Below, in pieces: positions 11,880 through 23,572 of a stretch of 64,000 nt of DNA. The position numbers and the translations under genes were made by a program. The stretch is from contig OZ020525.1 in NCBI GenBank assembly GCA_963971425.1, positions 11,600,187 through 11,664,186 on the forward strand, in the 5' to 3' direction. Each line of letters opens with the position of its first letter. Position 1 is the first letter of the stretch. The notes under the pieces are model-generated. The model made no database searches. It was not told the origin of the DNA and saw only the letters and a program-made list of their open reading frames with translations. Origin of the DNA: Bryoerythrophyllum caledonicum. Its lineage: Eukaryota > Streptophyta > Bryopsida > Pottiales > Pottiaceae.

Positions 11880-14182
11880 TCAAGTGCCCTTGGCGATGGC
11901 CTCGTCGTAGCTGGGAACCACGAGCTTGGTCACGACAGCGGGCTTTCGTCGCGCAGCGGCGCAGTACTGGTCCATGGCGTGCTCCGAGACCTGGCCCGCA
12001 GCGTCGAGGCCTGCAAGGCTGCGCAGCTTGCGCAAGTCAGCGCTAATGGGCGACTGCCAGGGCGAGTCCCACCACGCGTACGGCATGAGGGCGGTGCGCG
12101 CGCACTGGAGGGGCTGGTTGCGGCACCCGAGGCGGCCGCCGAAGGGGCGCCACGAGTGTCCCCAGCCGGACTGGGTCGCCAGCCCGGACGCCAGGAGCGG
12201 CGCCTGCAGGCTGCTGTAGTACATGCACCCGTCTCCCTCCTCCAGGGTGTTGGCGTTCGCCAGGGCTGCCACGAGCTGCGCGTAGGTGGTGCTCACGCGC
12301 CTGTACGCGCCCGAGATGACCGCGGTGCGCGCGCGCGCCGCCAGGAAGAAGTCCACCAGCGCCACCCAGCGCGGCATCGCGCCCCAATCGCGCTGCCGCT
12401 TGTGCGCCGGCATCCCGTAGCTCAGGCTGAAAACCTCGCTGCGATTCGTCGCCTGCAGCTTCGCGAACGCCACGTGGTTGAAGTGAATCAACTCCACTGT
12501 CTCCCGCAGCGACTTCTGCAGCTCCGGAATGATCGCGGGCGTGTCGGTCACCACCACCACGCGAGGGCGTCGCGCACTGCAATCAACGTCGGTCTCACAG
12601 ACTTAAGTAGTCACTTCAAACTTGTGACGAAGGTGAAATGAACTCGATCTCGGTACCTGCTGAGGCGAGAAGGGTCAGGGATTCTCTGGATCATGCGGTG
12701 GATGCAAGTGGCGGCAGCGGCGGGCGCGGGGCGGGTGCGGCTGTGGAGCATGCGGAGGTGCAACGTGAAGTCGGGGTCAGGCCCACCCTGGAGCGTCCAC
12801 CGCACGGCTTCCTTAATGTCTTCGTTCGGCGCGATGAATCCCCGGAAGAGCTCCCCGAACACGTTGGGACGAGACCTCGGGATGGCGGGGTTGCCCAGAA
12901 GCCTGGCGGCTGCGCGCCGCATCTCTGGGTGCTCGTTCTTCAACAGGAGCTGTATGGCGCCTGCGCCGATAGCGCCACTGAACTCCAGGATTGGCACAGT
13001 GAGAGTGGTCCAGTCGTCACAGGTGCATCTTCTGCACCGGAACCCCCTCTCCATCACTTCGTTGTGGATCATGAGAGGCCGCTCACATCCGTGGACCGCC
13101 CACAGACGCCTCACCTCGCGTACCGTGAACACCTGTTCTGAGTAATCCAGGTAATCTCCAAACGCAGGTTTCCTCATGTCCTTCCGGTACAAATAGCTTG
13201 GGTTGGTACCTCCTCTCTCCCCTGCAACAATTCTCCCACTCATAAGAGATGGTTTGATGAGCTAGCTAGTCCTGAACTTCAAATGGACATATACCTATGA
13301 TGAGTGATCGGTTGAGCATGACTGCGAGACCGGCCGCGGTGAGCACCTTGTACATGTTGTTGCCGAATCCACCTTCCTGAGCTTGCCCAAGCACGAACCC
13401 ACGCTGACAAAACTCCACCCCTGGAAGAGCGCCTACTCTTTCCGCGCCATGCTCTGTGATGAAGTCCCGGATCATGGCGCGCAAGCGCAGGCTGGCGCCT
13501 CTGGTGTCGCCCACTGTCGCAGCTCCCATCTCCTCCGCTGTTGCGCACTTCTTCGGTGGTTTCCACAGCTTCGGAATAGCTCTAGGAATGTCCCACTCCA
13601 TGGTCGAGTTCAACCCATTTGGTTTTATTATCTCAGCGCCGACGTCGGTCATCACTCCTGCATTTGAGTCCAAAATCTCGGTGCCACTCGTCTTCTCGGA
13701 AATCAATGTAGAAGTAGTGTTGGTGCTCGTGAAATCTGAATCTAACTCTTCTGCGTCATCGTCGTCATTTTCTTCCACCGAAACAGCATCATCATCTGTT
13801 TGCATAATCTTAAGTTAAAATTGCTACAATTGTTGCGTGAAAGGAATCAAAGGCTGTGATTGCAACTGATAGAGTGAAGGGGATTAGAGTAGAGCGCACC
13901 TGAGGGATTTACATCGTCCGTGTTCATCTCAACGTCCAATATCTGATTTTCATCAGTGTCATTGTGCACTTGCGGAGCTGTAACGCGCGGAGCCCGTGCA
14001 GGTTCTTGACCTAATCCGAGGAGGAACTGAGTGTAGCGCACATCGTACACTAGGACAAAGGCGCAAGTGCACAAGAGGAAAACACCGAAAATGGCGCCCT
14101 TTACCGACAAACTAATAAAAAAGCCACGAGCCTTGCGTGGAGGATCCAATCCCTTGCCGAAGTTCTTCGTTGGAATTCCCAT
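11880..14182 (-). CDS. Type II membrane protein, probable Golgi glycosyltransferase (fucosyltransferase-like)
   Basis: Four exons with consistent phase join into 681 residues: 14182-13900, 13795-13295, 13221-12657, 12576-11880. The protein has a short basic N-terminus, one membrane span at about residues 30-48 (AIFGVFLLCTCAFVLVYDV), an acidic stem region (about 95-150), and a large lumenal domain: the classic type II Golgi enzyme layout. The catalytic-like region has GFVLGQAQEGGFGNNMYKVL then LNRSLIIG, recalling the substrate-loop glycines near the start of GT-B fucosyltransferases. A later DFTLHLRML (a His-x-Arg element) is followed by RPRVVVVTDTP. I cannot assign a GT family. Exons 3 and 4 are GC-rich compared with the flanking DNA, which is common for plant CDS. 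No frame breaks are seen. Confidence 0.7.
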
Positions 14183-15280
14183 TGTTCGTCGGGCTCACCG
14201 CAGTAGATCAAACCTCCTCCGTGTGTGGTCTGAAACTGCAGAGCCAATTAAATCAACATGACCTCATGAGAACCGTAACGTAAGATTCTAATTATGTGAT
14301 AAACGTTCAATCATCACGATGTCATTACCAAATGACACACAGGAATGAAGTGAGGACGTCTGACCAGTGCCAGTCGGTCAACTGTGAGGGCCCACATTCA
14401 CCACAAGTAGCACTTACTTCGGCGTGAAAGCAGTAACCTTTGGCGCTCATCACCAACACAGCTACCATTATTCTACACACTGACTGACGGCTGGGCAGGA
14501 AATGCGTGTAATAATCAACCATGTGAATAATGGAACGACCGGACGTGCAGTATCATTTAGATTCCAACACGAGCCTCGCTTCAGGGATGGATCTGTACAC
14601 AGACGATTCTTCGAAACCGCGCGGCAGAAGAAAGCTCTGCCTTCTAACGTGGGCAAAAACACTGGAGAAAACAAACTCGAACCCGAAACTGCATTGGAGA
14701 AAACGAAATTGGAAAGGAACTGCGACGAATCTAAAGCATTGCAGTGAGGGTTCTGACTCCTCGCTAAACCATGATGGTGATTATCAGCATAATCCCGACC
14801 AGCAAAGTAACAAAACCGCAAGTTATTATCGCAATCTCCTGACCACGCCAAACAGAAACCCCCCCTGAATCAATCAATGAAAGACCTGGAAATGAAAGGA
14901 AGCAAGAAATGATTTCGAAGCGGCCAACCCACCTCCTTTCGAATTCTTGATCCACCTTCACAAGTCTTCCAAACTCCGAAACGGCCATCTTATCTAAGCC
15001 ACAAACTGCCACGCCTTCCAACTTCGATGTCGCCTCCACTCAGCTCCCTGCCTATCACTAAACCAGAAATTAGGTGACCAGAGACGGGAAAAAGTTCATC
15101 CCGACTGTAAGAAATCTATACGCACTACGGTAATCTGCAAACACTTTCAATCTCGAGGATGGAAGAAGAGGTCAACTCTCTAAGACGTCAAGGTACTTAC
15201 TTGGGGCCGTGTTGGAGGATCCAGTGATCAAAAGGCACCCGCTTTGCATCAGTCCCCTCAACAGTAGCCTGACGCACATG
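14183..15280. other. 5' flank of the glycosyltransferase-like gene
   Basis: No gene is firmly supported. A minus-strand 91-codon frame (14764-15039) ends in a hydrophobic segment (IAIITCGFVTLLVGIMLIITIMV), but it has no homology that I recognise. A good splice donor inside it (near 14930) suggests either a small gene start or an upstream UTR exon. Confidence 0.35.
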
Positions 15281-15287
15281 AGCTCCG

Positions 15288-15390
15288 TGTGGGAGCTTTT
15301 GCTCCCACATGCGGGAGCGCCGGGCGGGCTGGTTCCGCCCATTTCGGCACAACTCAAATCGAAGTGGAACCAGGCTGTGGAGCCTGGTTC
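15288..15390. repeat. Pair of perfect short hairpins
   Basis: Hairpin 1 (15288-15309) is a 9-bp stem GTGGGAGC-type with a TTTT loop. Hairpin 2 (15367-15390) is a perfect 10-bp stem, GAACCAGGCT, with a GTGG loop. The sequence between is GC-rich. This may be part of an unclassified MITE. No Helitron CTRR end follows. Confidence 0.6.
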
Positions 15391-16931
15391 AGTAATTTTT
15401 GGGTCGTTTTACCCCACCTTTTCCCCCACTTTCTCCCCCAATTTTACCATTCGGGTTCTCCAATTCTCTAATACTCTATTTGTGTTTCGCGTTTGAGGTC
15501 GACCTTAAACATGCATAATAAACGAGAATTACTCTATCAAATATTAAGTTCATGAAGAGTACGTAATTAATGCATTACAATTTTTCATTTTTCATTTCTT
15601 AACCTAAGTTGGCCCAAGGCATTTTCACACCATGCATTACTATTTTTCGAACTCCTTGTTTTACTGCCATGACTAAGGAGGGAAACAAAAACTAGTTTTT
15701 TTTTACCTCTAACCGTGGTATCTCGATTAAGACTTACTAAGTGAGGTCCTGTTGAAATTTCAGAATATTTGATCGCCCAGATTGAAAGATTATATGGTTT
15801 GAAGTAGAGAAAACCATTCATTTCTTCCTTGCATTGAGTAGAACATTCAGAGAGGACCAAACCTTGAAATTGCCATTTTATGACACTTGGTCCCTCCGGG
15901 GTTAAACATTCACTTATTCAAATTCACGTACCCTGATTAACCTAAATAAGTGTTATTTTAGTAATGATTGTTCTAAACCCAGTAATTTCTCTAAATCACC
16001 GCATATTATACAAGTGGTGGGTATGAATCCCAATGATGAGAAAATTGTGAACTAAAGAAGTACACCCAAAATGCCCCTCTCAATATTAATAGAGGTTGTG
16101 AAATAGTATTTTACATCCTTGATATCTAAGCACGTACAACTACTTTTAATGGATATTCACTAAAGCATAATCTAAATTGTGATTTCCTCACGTGTGCTCT
16201 AGAAAAAAAACTAGAAAAGAAGTTGTACAAAATCCTATCCGAAGTTCATTTTTTATTGGAAGTCTCAACTAACAAACACGACCCTATAGGCACCTACAAC
16301 AGAAAAGATACACCCAAAAGACACTCGACAAATGCCTGGAAACATTCTAATACATTAATGACAGCAAAACATTGACAAGACTACATACCTCGTGCACGGT
16401 GCGGTGATGTTCAGTTCAACCTCCAACAAACCCTTCCACCACCTACGAGAAGGTAAAAGATAATTTCAAAAGAAATTAGGTCATCTTTTATGTTTAAAGG
16501 CAACCTCTATCGTATGTCGCTAAGTGGCAAGTATACTCAAACACAAAGGTCTTTGAAATTTATGATTGCAAATCTAAGAAACGCTTTTGTTCATCTAATA
16601 TCAATTTACACTTAGGAAAAAACAAATTAAAATGAAATATATAAGAGAAATACCGTGTGGAATATATATATTTTGCCTTGCACAAGAGCAACCTGGAGAG
16701 GAGAAAAGCATGTAGGCAAGGATTTTATCTTAAAAAATGAATAATCAATAGGGGGCCGAGAGCCAAAAGTAAAATGAGCTGGAAGTAAAAAAACAAAACC
16801 AAAAGTAAAAACTAAACGCCGGCAGGTTGTCATGTGCGTGCGTGGGTGAGGAATTGGGCCCCATCGGATGGGACCCGCCACCGCCCACACGGCAGCCGAC
16901 GGCCCCTCGTTCGGGGCCATGTGCGTCAGGC
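15391..16931. other. AT-rich intergenic DNA, nothing recognised
   Basis: No exon, RNA gene or repeat is supported in this 1.5 kb. Confidence 0.4.
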
Positions 16932-17189
16932 TAGTAGGGATAGTCACAGTGCGTGGGAGTGGAGAGAGTCTCTCCACGGAGAACTTCTCCCACCTAGTTC
17001 CCCGGGACCAATGGAAAGAGTTCTCCACTCCCCGCAACTGTGACGACCCATACAAGCATGCTTGTGAAGAAAGGCCCCGCTAATGTGAAGAGTTTACTAA
17101 GAAGTGAAAGCCATCCGTGGTGCTACAGTAGCTTGTTCAAGGACATGGTATTGACGTGCAAGGCTTACTCAAACAATTCGATGTTGTAA

Positions 17190-17554
17190 GAGCATCTCCA
17201 CTCTTGGCGTGGAATTTTCCATGCTAGATCGGAAAATCTACTCCACGCGAGGAGTGGTTTAGGGTTTGGAGTTATAAGAGCTCCACCGCAAAGCTCCAAA
17301 TTTTTCAACCCACAAATATGCTTTCACCTTTCACCTCCCACTACCAATGACACGGCGCCACGTGTCGCAAGGGTATGGGTGTGTTGCCAACATAAAAAAA
17401 TGGCGCACTCCCCCCATCCAAGGAGATTTTGGTGTGCCATGCACCAAAACTTCTAAAATTTTATAAAGTTTCCCCATTTTGAGGTGTTGGGTGCAACTTT
17501 TTGACCTCTCAAAACTCCAATTTGGTGGTTCTCTGTCTCCGGGTGGAGATGCTC
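17190..17554. mobile_element. Tourist/PIF-type MITE nested in the Harbinger element
   Basis: A 365-bp element with 14-bp TIRs, GAGCATCTCCACTC and GAGCATCTCCACCC (one mismatch). It is flanked by the 3-bp duplication TAA at 17187-17189 and 17555-17557, the signature of Tourist-like MITEs mobilised by PIF/Harbinger transposase. It has no coding capacity. Confidence 0.8.
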
Positions 17555-18003
17555 TAAGCATGTAATTCAAACACAATGTAATTGTTTAATTATTTAAGAA
17601 TAATTTCCTTTCAATTTTCTAATTGGAAACATCTTATAAGTCTTTCAATATATTTTTTAACATTGCTCATTTCTTCATCTTCTTCTTTTAAAATTGTTAG
17701 GCTATACAAAAAAATACAAATACAAAAAGTAAAAGACATTTATATTTAAAGTAAAAGAAGAAAATTGAAAGTGAATCATATTCATTATTCATTGAACAAA
17801 GTAAACAAACATTATAAGATTAGTTAAAGTAAAACAAATCATTCAAAAATATATATATCATTACCAACTTCATGAACTTCTTTTGTTTATTTTCAAACAT
17901 TATATTTTTCATATTACCATATACATGTTTTCCCATATCTGTATACATGTATTGCATTTTGTCTTTCCTTCATCATTACTAATTACCTCGTCATTTTATA
18001 AAT

Positions 18004-19291
18004 ATGCCTCAACGTAGTGAACGAGCAAAAGCTATGGAAGACCTAGAAAATCGTTTGGCGGCACGTATAATATCATCATCTACAGAAATGATAGATTCAT
18101 CTTCCGATTCACCTGAAAATAATAGCAACTCTAATAGTTCTGATAGCGATGACGATGTTATTTCGGATGGACTTCAGATGATTCACAATGCCTTAGCTTC
18201 AAGCCGATACATTTCTAAAAGGCAACATAGAAGGGTAGATTCATCACGTATGACAGAGGATGTACTTTGTCTAAGTCCCACTATGTTTAAAAGCTAGATT
18301 TAGAATGACAATACCCGCATTTGAAAGAATTTGGACTATGATCGAAGGCCATACAATTTTCACAAACAACGCTATTGTTCCTCAATTCAATTTGAGGTTG
18401 CAATTCTTAATTGTCCTTTTCAGATTTGGAGCCTATGGAAATTGGGCATCAAGGGCCAATACTGCTACAACTTTTAATATTTCCACAGGTATTATATCCA
18501 AATTTACAAAACGTGTCATGGTTGCTCTTTTGAGCCTCAAAAAATCTGTAGTGTGTTGGCCTAATGATGCTGAAATTTTTTTATCAAAGATTTCATACAA
18601 GAATCACATGGATTCCCCAATGTTGTAGGAATCATGGATGGAACTCACACTATACTTAATTCGAGACCGAGTCACCAAGGAGAACAATATTTTAATAGAA
18701 AGAGTTGGTATTCCATATCATGCTTGATTGTTAATGACCAAAACTGTCGGATAACGCATTTTTATGCTGGTTTTTCTAGCTCTGCCCACGACAACCGTGT
18801 TTTTGTAAATTCCCAAATTTGGAATAGACATGCCAAATTCTTTAAATCGGATGAATACTTATTAGTAGACACAGGATATCCTCTCACCAAAATCACAAGA
18901 CGCAGGTAGCTACAAGCTACCTGCGTCTACAATATGGGCCAATCAGCAATTCAATCGTCACCTATCTTCAATCCGTGTTAGATCTGAATACACGATTGGA
19001 CAAGTGAAGGGCAGGTTTCAAAGTCTTCGAGGTCTGCTCACAGTGATCTCCGGAACTGAAACACATACAATTGTTGTTCTTTGGATTTGTTGTTGTGTTA
19101 TTCTACACAACCTTCTTCTTCAAGATGGATATGATTCAAGTTGGGAGGGTGCAGCAGAAGACATGGATAGGATTCCTTCCGATGAAACATTAGACATTAC
19201 TAGCCAAGTACTTCCTTATAATGATGCTTATGCTAAAATCAAAAGAGAACTCATAAAAGCACTAGTGTTACAATACAATGGAGATGTATAG
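18004..19291 (+). pseudogene. PIF/Harbinger (HARBI1-like) DDE transposase, frameshifted
   Basis: Reading through breaks, the order is an acidic Ser/Asp-rich N-terminus (18004-18297), a helical region with MTIPAFERIWTMIEG, then the nuclease. First catalytic Asp in GIMDGTH (near 18634), conserved HQGEQYFNRKSWYSI and SSAHDNRVF, second Asp in LLVDTGYPL (near 18870), and the Glu in RSEYTIGQVKGRFQSLRGL (near 19000), with a C-terminal VILHNLLLQ. This is the DDE_Tnp_4 pattern. Breaks lie near 18295 (stop), 18620 (frame change) and 18905 (stop). All three catalytic residues are still encoded, so decay is recent to moderate. Confidence 0.85.
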
Positions 19292-20630
19292 TAATGTTGA
19301 CAATATAAATAAAGAGCTTCCACCTCACTCTTTTCATGCATATTGTCTAATTTATTTCTTGCTTAAAAACAAGTGTAATACGTAGAAAACTTGTATTCAA
19401 ATTAAATACTAATAAAGGAGTGTACTTGGTAGATATTTTTTCAGTGTGCTAGTAATGACATAGACATTTCCTATTACTGAAAACAAATATTTCTAAATTT
19501 GATAAGCTTCATAGTATGAGTAACCAGTTTATGCTCCTATATTCATCTTCTAAACGTTGCATAGATTCAATCTAACATTCTACTTCATTCTTGCTTGGAT
19601 GATGATCATCCGCTCATTGTAAACACAGTCAACCACAATTGCGTCCTACCTATTCATTTGGAATAGTATAACTAGAAAATATATTTTTAGATAATTACAA
19701 ATGTGCAAGTATGTTTAAAATCCCTTAACCCCTAAAGGACCACGACCACTTTCGCTCTAAAACCAGTCCAAAACTGTCAGTGCCAAAAAGAGACATGAAA
19801 ATCACATTTTAAAGTGAATTTTGGATTTCCAACCATAATATCTTAAAATAGACTTCTATATAAAGATGCTGCTAAGTTTTGGTTGCGATTCACCACACGG
19901 ATTGATAGATTTTAGTGTTTACAGTCAAAACAATGGTTCATTTTCTTCCCTACGTTGAGTAGATCGGCAGACTTTGACTTCACTTTCTATCAAACTTTTG
20001 CATTGTACAAGGTCTAAATATTTTACCATTGTCTTAAGCATGATGTTATTTCCCAACACACCAATTTTTAGAGGTATAAAAGGGGTGTAGCATATTCAAA
20101 ACAAGTGTGCAAGGAGTGGAAGTTCAAAAATTGCCATAAACAATTTTTATTTTTTTTAACTACGTATGTAATAAAATGATAATCCAAAGGTCAATAAGAA
20201 GGTTTTTACCACATATTGTTGTTGTAAAAAAAAAAAGTAAAAAATATGAAGATCTTTAGGTTTTCTGTAGAAAAGATGAAGTTTTTTTCCCCCGTTGCCC
20301 GACAATGTGTGAAAATGTTTGACTTGGAATAAAATGCCTTTTTACACTAAAGACAAGATTTTTTTTGAAAATTTCCAAAGAAGGAAATATTCTTTATATG
20401 TGTGAAAAATCTCAATGTCAATAGAAACTTGTGTCAAAAATTTTGGAGGTGCCCGGAGTCCCCATTTTTGGCTTTAAGTGGTACTAACTTTCAAACCACA
20501 AATCCAAAAAATAATATAAAAATATGTCCACGACGCTCTTATCAGATGCAATCTAGAATAAACATTTCAGAGAAAAATGATTTTTTAAAGAATTTTAGGA
20601 ACGTGCCCAAAATCAGAAATCGTTCCAGAA
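19292..20630. other. Harbinger-internal AT-rich DNA between transposase and captured fragment
   Basis: No exon is recognised. Confidence 0.4.
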
Positions 20631-20637
20631 CGACATG

Positions 20638-20793
20638 GATGAGAACACGATTCCTGAGATTCAGAGAACAAACTTGAGCAATGTGGTACTTCTGCTGAAG
20701 AGTCTTGGCATCAACGATCTCATCAACTTCGACTTCATGGACACACCTCCGGCAGAAACTCTTTTAAGGACTATGATCGAATTTGGACTATAA
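20638..20793 (+). pseudogene. Captured DEAH-box RNA helicase fragment (DHX8/PRP22/PRP43 type)
   Basis: An uninterrupted frame of about 50 codons reads [21 protein letters not shown], then [20 protein letters not shown], and stops soon after. This is the conserved end of the second RecA-like domain of spliceosomal and related DEAH helicases, just before the winged-helix/ratchet region. Nothing else of the helicase is present on either side. It lies inside the Harbinger element, so it is a host gene piece picked up by the transposon. Confidence 0.82.
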
Positions 20794-21026
20794 TATCATG
20801 TAATTAAAACACACTGTAATAGAACTTGTCAATGCTCTCCCTGATTTGCCTGCAAATCAAATATTCATAAAACTCAGTTACAAATAATATTCCGACAGAA
20901 ATGAAGAGAAGTGAAAGAGACAAACGAAAGGGCTTATAAAAGTGACCTACTAACTCGGAGAATCACAAGCAATGAGCACGCCATGTGTTGGCCCATGCAC
21001 ATGGCTGGAAGGTATCTCTCTAACTT

Positions 21027-21260
21027 CCAATTCATGCAGGCAATGACATGAACATGAAAATGAACACAGAATGCTCCCATCCAGAAACACAGTTCATGAA
21101 AATGAACACACAATGAACACACTTCATGAAAATGAACAAAGAAGAAGAAGAACGCCGGTTCCCGAAGGGGACCGGCGTGAATAAAGTATCTGTTCGTTCC
21201 ACTACTAAGACCACTGAAAATGAACACACAATGCTCCCATCCAGAAACACACTTCATTTT
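21027..21260. repeat. Short tandem repeats rich in AAAATGAACACA
   Basis: Imperfect repeats of GAAAATGAACACA and CTCCCATCCAGAAACACA are present on both sides of a small LINE-tail insertion. They are part of the interior of the Harbinger element. Confidence 0.6.
21139..21214 (-). mobile_element. 76-bp LINE 3'-tail insertion with target duplication
   Basis: A GAAGAAGAAGAA run followed by a GC hairpin (GCCGG...CCGGC) and GTGAATAAAGTATCTGTTCG matches the 3' ends of the LINE copies at 60-64 kb. It is flanked by a 12-bp direct repeat, TGAAAATGAACA, at 21127-21138 and 21215-21226. It is an extremely 5'-truncated retrotransposition event. Confidence 0.8.
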
Positions 21261-21329
21261 CATTTTCATGAAGCTGAACATGACTCGGCTTCAGGGCAAT
21301 GACAAGGTAGGAATGGATGATTTACGACA

Positions 21330-23094
21330 TACCTTTGCAAGATCCACCCGTAGAGTCAATTCACGAATGCGTGCTTCTTGTCGTTGCTACTCACGTTCTT
21401 CCTTTCTGTCACAGTCCTCCCTTTCTAGATCACGTTCATGTCGTTGTTGTTCACGTTCTTCACGGCGCTCGTCACGTTCTCGGTCCATCCTAGTGAATTC
21501 CAAGTCGAGTCGACGGCTTTCAAGATTGAATTTCTATTGTGCTTCTTCACTTAGAAACATCATCCTCTGATCCTGATGCTGCATTCGCATCTCCAATTTT
21601 TTTTCCATTAACACACGATTCTGTTCTTGCATATCCTGCACAGACTCTTGGAAAGATTTCGGTTTCTTCTTTTTCGGTTGGGTCTTCCGAGTGGCAGCAC
21701 TTCTAGATTGCACAGCATCTGCAAGTGGAGATGTACCTCTACAATGCCAAGTAGCAAATTCTAGAAGTGTGTACAGTAGCAGGCGGATAGCATGCATACT
21801 TTGAGACACTCGTCTCTCAGTTTCTATTACGTGAGAAGTGTTATCATGCATCGGACCTATACCTCGTATAAAACTGCTCTTCTCAACATTTGTTTTTAAG
21901 GTTTTCGTTTTTAAGGTTTTTGTTTTTCAGGTTTTTTTTTTTCAGGTTTTTGTTTTTCAGGTTTTCGTTGCTGCTTTAAAAATTTCAGGTACTCGTTGCT
22001 GCTTCTAAAAATTTTAGGTTTTCGTTCGTGCTTTTAAAAATTTCAGGTTTTCGTTGCTGCATTTAAAAATTTCAGGTTTAGCTTTATTAGGTAGTTTTTT
22101 TAACATTGGCTTTTTTTCTCTTTCCTACAAGCGGCATTTGATTTTAGAAATCTTAGCTATTTGTAGTATGATTTTCGGTTATTTAGTAGCTATTACTCAA
22201 GCAAGTATGAAACGATGAAAATTCAAGTGTCAAAGATCTTTACATATCCATAACCGAGGCACTTAGTACAAGTTCGGTAGCATAACAAAAGGAATGAGAG
22301 CAAATTCCATAAACTCTTACCTACGGAAGGAGGCTGAGGATTCACACTTTGCTGTTGTGCAGAAAGTTCTGCCTCAGAATCGGGCTCGTCATCATCACTT
22401 GACTACTCTCTCCAAGCTCTAAGTCGTTTCCTTCTTCGGTTATGGAGTCATAGAGTCCTCGCCCATCAGAGGTTTCAAATAGCATTTCCTCAAAATCTTC
22501 AGCTGTACCTGTCTCACCAGTGTATGGCGGATTCACACCCACGCTTTCGGACTGAATAGATTTAGCCTGGTAGTAAAATGGACAAAGAGAGAGGACTTTG
22601 TCTCGAATGAGAGCAATCCCCGTTTTCTCATCAACAATGTTTAAACCTTCACCTGTACCTCGTAAGTAGTCTTCAGCCTCTTTAAATTTCTTCTCAATGT
22701 ACCTCATTTTTCTCATCACTTGCTCGGGTGTTTTATTCGTCTGCAAGTTGTTGAGGTGGTGAGAGATGATGAGTGTTACAGCCTTCTTGGTGAGCCCTGA
22801 GGTCCTTGTGGATCGGCTTGAAGTTTTAACACGTGCACACTTCCATTTGTCGTAGTTTCCAGGCTCCTCTAACCATTGAAACAATTGAGATTGAGCTGTT
22901 TTGGTCCAAGAAACATATGCAAATTTCTGGATTAACTCCTGGGCTGTCGAGAGACCTCCTGTGTCAAAGGTAGATTCTGGTGTTGGTATGGAAGGACTCA
23001 CAGGTGGGGTACGAGCGCGCTTCCTTCGTGGTTGTGGTTCTTGTGAGGTTCGGAGCTGTTTGAACGGAGTCCGACACGAACTTTGGAACTCCAT
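21330..23094 (-). pseudogene. Harbinger accessory gene: Myb/SANT-like DNA-binding plus coiled coil
   Basis: Exon 1 starts at ATG 23094. A basic/Pro-rich N-terminus (RRKRARTPPVSP) precedes a helical domain, SWTKTAQSQLFQWLEEPGNY then TKKAVTLIISHHLN and RKMRYIEKKFKEAEDYL, consistent with a Myb/SANT-type DNA-binding module used by PIF/Harbinger ORF2 proteins. A one-base shift near 22400 moves into an acidic stretch ending PQPPS before a donor near 22325. A second exon (21851 down to about 21330) gives ETERRVSQSMHAIRLLL and then a long Arg/Glu-rich coiled coil, interrupted by a stop at 21534. It is convergent with the transposase. In known Harbingers this partner binds the TIRs and helps import the transposase. 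Here that role is inferred. Confidence 0.65.
21885..22085. repeat. Tandem T-rich repeat in accessory-gene intron
   Basis: About nine imperfect units of TTTCAGGTTTTCGTTGCTGC or TTTTTAAGG lie in the intron of the Harbinger accessory gene. Confidence 0.65.
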
Positions 23095-23317
23095 CAGTGA
23101 AAGTTGTCTGCAAGCAGAAGAAATGATGCCCTAAGAATTGCATCGGTGGAAGCAAAACATTGTTGATTAAAGCGACATTGAAGCACATCAGTGTCGACTA
23201 AAACAACATGAAAGCACAAAATTAAGCACGGCATGAGTAGTATACATCTTCAATTGTGTTTGCAGTTTAAAGTCATAGATGACTCGAAAGGGCTGCACTC
23301 ATACAAATTTCAGAAAC

Positions 23318-23572
23318 AACATTCCAATTAAGCTTAGCATGACAATCCTAAATCAACTTAGCATGACAACCCTAAATCAGCTTAGCATTCTAATTAACGC
23401 AAGCATGACAATCATTAAACCCTAAATCAGCTTAACATTCCAATTAAGCTTAGCATCCGAATTAACGCAAGCATGACATTCACTAAACCCTAAATCAGCT
23501 TAGCATTCGAATTAAGCTTAGCATCCGAATTAACGCAAGCATGACATTCACGAAACCCTAAATCAACCAACT
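23318..23572. repeat. Minisatellite with AAACCCTAAA boxes upstream of the accessory gene
   Basis: About four imperfect ~58-bp units contain AAACCCTAAATCAGCTTAGC, ATTAACGCAAGCATGACA and related blocks. AAACCCTAA resembles the plant telo-box promoter motif. It lies 0.2-0.5 kb upstream of the accessory gene start and could act in its promoter. Confidence 0.65.

Noticed and set aside
12043-12582. Long Arg/Ala-rich frames antisense or out of phase to the glycosyltransferase exon
   Set aside because: Caused by high GC in real exons 3 and 4; composition and lack of motifs mark them as shadows.
15209-15496. 95-codon plus-strand frame over the hairpin pair
   Set aside because: Low-complexity Pro/Phe content, no start context, spans palindromic repeats.
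23318-23572. CRISPR-like repeat array
   Set aside because: Plant nuclear DNA, imperfect units, no regular unique spacers; it is a minisatellite.
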